Assembly: GCA_009787435.1 (NCBI GenBank)
Contig: WRFW01000133.1
Span: 1-6,547 of the forward strand
Source: Defluviitaleaceae bacterium
GTDB lineage: Bacteria > Bacillota > Clostridia > Lachnospirales > UBA5962
Direction of reading: 5' to 3'
DNA length: 6,547 nucleotides
A program made the translations under genes and the position numbers. Shown here in pieces: positions 5,283 to 6,547 of this stretch (position 1 is its first letter; each line of letters opens with the position of its first letter). The notes under the pieces were generated by a model, which saw only the letters and a program-made list of their open reading frames with translations, made no database searches and was not told the DNA's origin.

Positions 5283-5417
5283 ATGCCAAACAATCCAGAA
5301 GTTATAGTAGAACTAGCTAGAGAAGCTGAAAGGCTTAAAATTTTGAGATTGCTTGAAAAAATTGAAAAAGGTGAAAAAACCTTAGAAGAAGTTATAAAAA
5401 TTCTTGATGCCCAATAA
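5283..5417 (+). CDS. 44-residue small protein of unknown function
   Basis: This reading frame starts 12 nt after the stop of the FlhB-like gene, in the same frame, with a purine-rich AAGAAG stretch as a weak SD. The product is helical and charged: PEVIVELAREAERLKILRLLEKIEKGEKTLEEVIKIL. The heptad-like Leu/Ile spacing suggests a short helical hairpin or coiled coil. Its stop codon lies within the left arm of the operon terminator, which supports it as the operon's true last gene. No family is recognised. It could instead be a non-functional tail of the FlhB-like gene, but its codon pattern looks protein-coding. Confidence 0.65.
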   Translation: MPNNPEVIVELAREAERLKILRLLEKIEKGEKTLEEVIKILDAQ

Positions 5418-5446
5418 AAATAACCCCATATGGGGTTATTTTTATT
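5413..5446. terminator. bidirectional intrinsic terminator
   Basis: This is a 34-bp perfect palindrome centred on CCCCATATGGGG, with flanking AATAA/TTATT extended by A and T runs. On the plus strand it continues into TTTTTATTTTTT, and on the minus strand it has a similar U-rich tail. It overlaps the stop codon of the last small gene (5415-5417) and lies 33 nt past the stop of the convergent substrate-binding gene, so it can serve both. Confidence 0.88.
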
Positions 5447-5478
5447 TTTTAAAATGCCAAAGCATTCTTTCTCAAAGC

Positions 5479-6547
5479 TTATCTAAGAACAGCTCTATAG
5501 AAAAACGGTGTGTTTGCAAAGTCTGTTTGAACACCATCTATTCCGTTAGTTATTATAACTGCTTGTTGAAACCTTACAGGCACCATAGGTGCTTCATATA
5601 CTAGAAGCTCTGCAACTTCTTGATAAATAGCTATTCTATATTCTCTATCTGAAGATTCACGCCCTCTTTCTAGAAGGGAATCAAATTCTTCATTTACGAA
5701 GAAGAAACGGTTTCCACCCTCGCCTAGCTGAGCAGAGTGAAGAATTGGGAAAAGACCATAGTCTGGGTCGCCAGTTGTAGTTACCCAGCCCAACATAAAC
5801 ATATCATGCTCGCCTGCACCAGTAGCATCTAAATAAGCAGACCATTCTAAACTTGAAACGTTTACAGTAATTCCTATCTCAACTAAAGAAGCTTGCACAA
5901 ACTGACCAACTAAGCCACGGAAGCTATTCCCCTCGTTATACCAAAAGTTTAGGGTAATATTTTCATAGCCTGCTTCTTCTAAAAGCTCTCTAGCACGGTC
6001 TAAATCAAAAGACAAGCCTTCAACGGTTGGTGCCATATCTACAAGTGGAGCAAGCGGCCCAGTAGCTACAGAGCCAACACCTTCAGCTAAACCATATACT
6101 ATAATCTCTCTATCAATTGCGTGCGTAATAGCTTGGCGAACTAGCGGGTTTGCAAGCGGCCCTGATTGTGTGTTAAAACCGATATAGTCTAGAGTTGTAG
6201 TTTGAACTAAGTTAACATCTATTGATGGTATATCTTGAGCAATTACAAAATCTGTAGGCAAACCAACTAAATAGTGTGCTTCGCCAGTTTCAAGCATAGC
6301 AAATCTAGTTGCAGGCTCTGGCACAGTAATAAAGCGAACTGCATCTGGAAGAGCTAGTTCACCCCAGTGGCTATAATTTCTTGTAAATAAAGTATAGTTT
6401 CCATGTTCGCGGCTAGCAAGCATAAAAGAACCAGTTCCGATTGGGTTATCCGCTATTAAAGTGCCCCCCCCCAACTCTTCTTGGATAGCAGCTGGGCTAA
6501 CCATAAAGCCGCTTCTATGTGCTAGATGCCCTGGAAGCGGTGCAAAT
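5479..6547 (-). CDS. ABC transporter substrate-binding protein, family 5 (peptide/nickel type), 5' end outside window
   Basis: This lipoprotein-type binding protein would capture peptides or other ligands outside the membrane for an Opp/Dpp-type ABC importer. Only the C-terminal 355 codons are visible; the frame continues open to the right edge (FAPLPGHLAHRSGFMVSP), so the ATG at 6504 is internal. Family features include NPIGTGSF, the segment LVRQAITHAIDREIIVYGL followed by ATGPLAPL, an LLEEAGY element, LEWSAYL, and FMLGWVTTTGDPDYGLFPI. The end shows the usual YQEVAELLVYEAPMVPV pattern. The signal peptide and permease or ATPase genes lie outside. The ligand cannot be told from sequence, and peptide specificity is only the commonest case. 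A nine-G tract (6464-6472) occurs in the coding strand at LGGGT. Confidence 0.9.
   Translation of the reverse strand, partial: FAPLPGHLAHRSGFMVSPAAIQEELGGGTLIADNPIGTGSFMLASREHGNYTLFTRNYSHWGELALPDAVRFITVPEPATRFAMLETGEAHYLVGLPTDFVIAQDIPSIDVNLVQTTTLDYIGFNTQSGPLANPLVRQAITHAIDREIIVYGLAEGVGSVATGPLAPLVDMAPTVEGLSFDLDRARELLEEAGYENITLNFWYNEGNSFRGLVGQFVQASLVEIGITVNVSSLEWSAYLDATGAGEHDMFMLGWVTTTGDPDYGLFPILHSAQLGEGGNRFFFVNEEFDSLLERGRESSDREYRIAIYQEVAELLVYEAPMVPVRFQQAVIITNGIDGVQTDFANTPFFYRAVLR

Noticed and set aside
5404..5604. Plus-strand frame of 66 codons
   Set aside because: It spans the terminator and lies antisense to the end of the substrate-binding gene, with no SD.

Overview
The window is AT-rich DNA with dense, short-spaced genes and strong purine-rich Shine-Dalgarno (SD) sites. 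It carries a late flagellar cluster in the FliD/FlaG/FliS style of Firmicutes. A sigma-28-like promoter (TAAA, 16 nt, GCCGATAC) in front of fliD and a free-standing FlhB C-terminal-domain protein also fit a motile clostridium-like organism. The species cannot be named from this sequence alone.

Layout. Positions 126-4061, minus strand, hold the filament-cap and chaperone genes in transcription order: fliD (4061-1743), a FliT/FlgN-like coiled-coil protein (1738-1256) 4 nt behind it, flaG (1127-750) and fliS (512-126). Upstream of fliD on the same strand lies a small alkyltransferase-like (ATL) DNA-repair gene (4474-4193) with PWHR in place of the catalytic PCHR. Divergent from it, on the plus strand, is a compact operon (4859-5417) of three very small proteins; the middle one is the FlhB/EscU C-terminal-like protein. 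A 34-bp perfect palindrome (5413-5446) acts as terminator between this operon and a convergent ABC-transporter substrate-binding protein (family 5). That gene runs off the right edge, so only its C-terminal 355 codons are present.

Non-coding structure. Two copies of a dispersed element of about 117 bp occur in opposite orientations (614-729 and 4475-4592). They share imperfect terminal inverted repeats (AATTnAGCAyCTCTAAAA) and a central hairpin. A partial third copy (about 4158-4192) and a possible remnant (about 1190-1217) are also visible. The ATL gene is bracketed flush by an element on one side and the partial copy on the other; its SD (GAGGTG) lies in the element's terminal repeat, and its probable promoter lies beyond the element. 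The leader therefore transcribes three hairpins. A second, smaller family of CCCC/GGGG hairpins sits just in front of fliS and flaG and, in frame, inside the start of the FliT-like gene.

Working together: FliD caps the growing filament, FliS chaperones flagellin, the FliT-like protein probably chaperones FliD or hook-associated proteins, and FlaG modulates filament length. The FlhB-like protein may interact with the flagellar export gate. The ATL and peptide-binding genes are unrelated neighbours.
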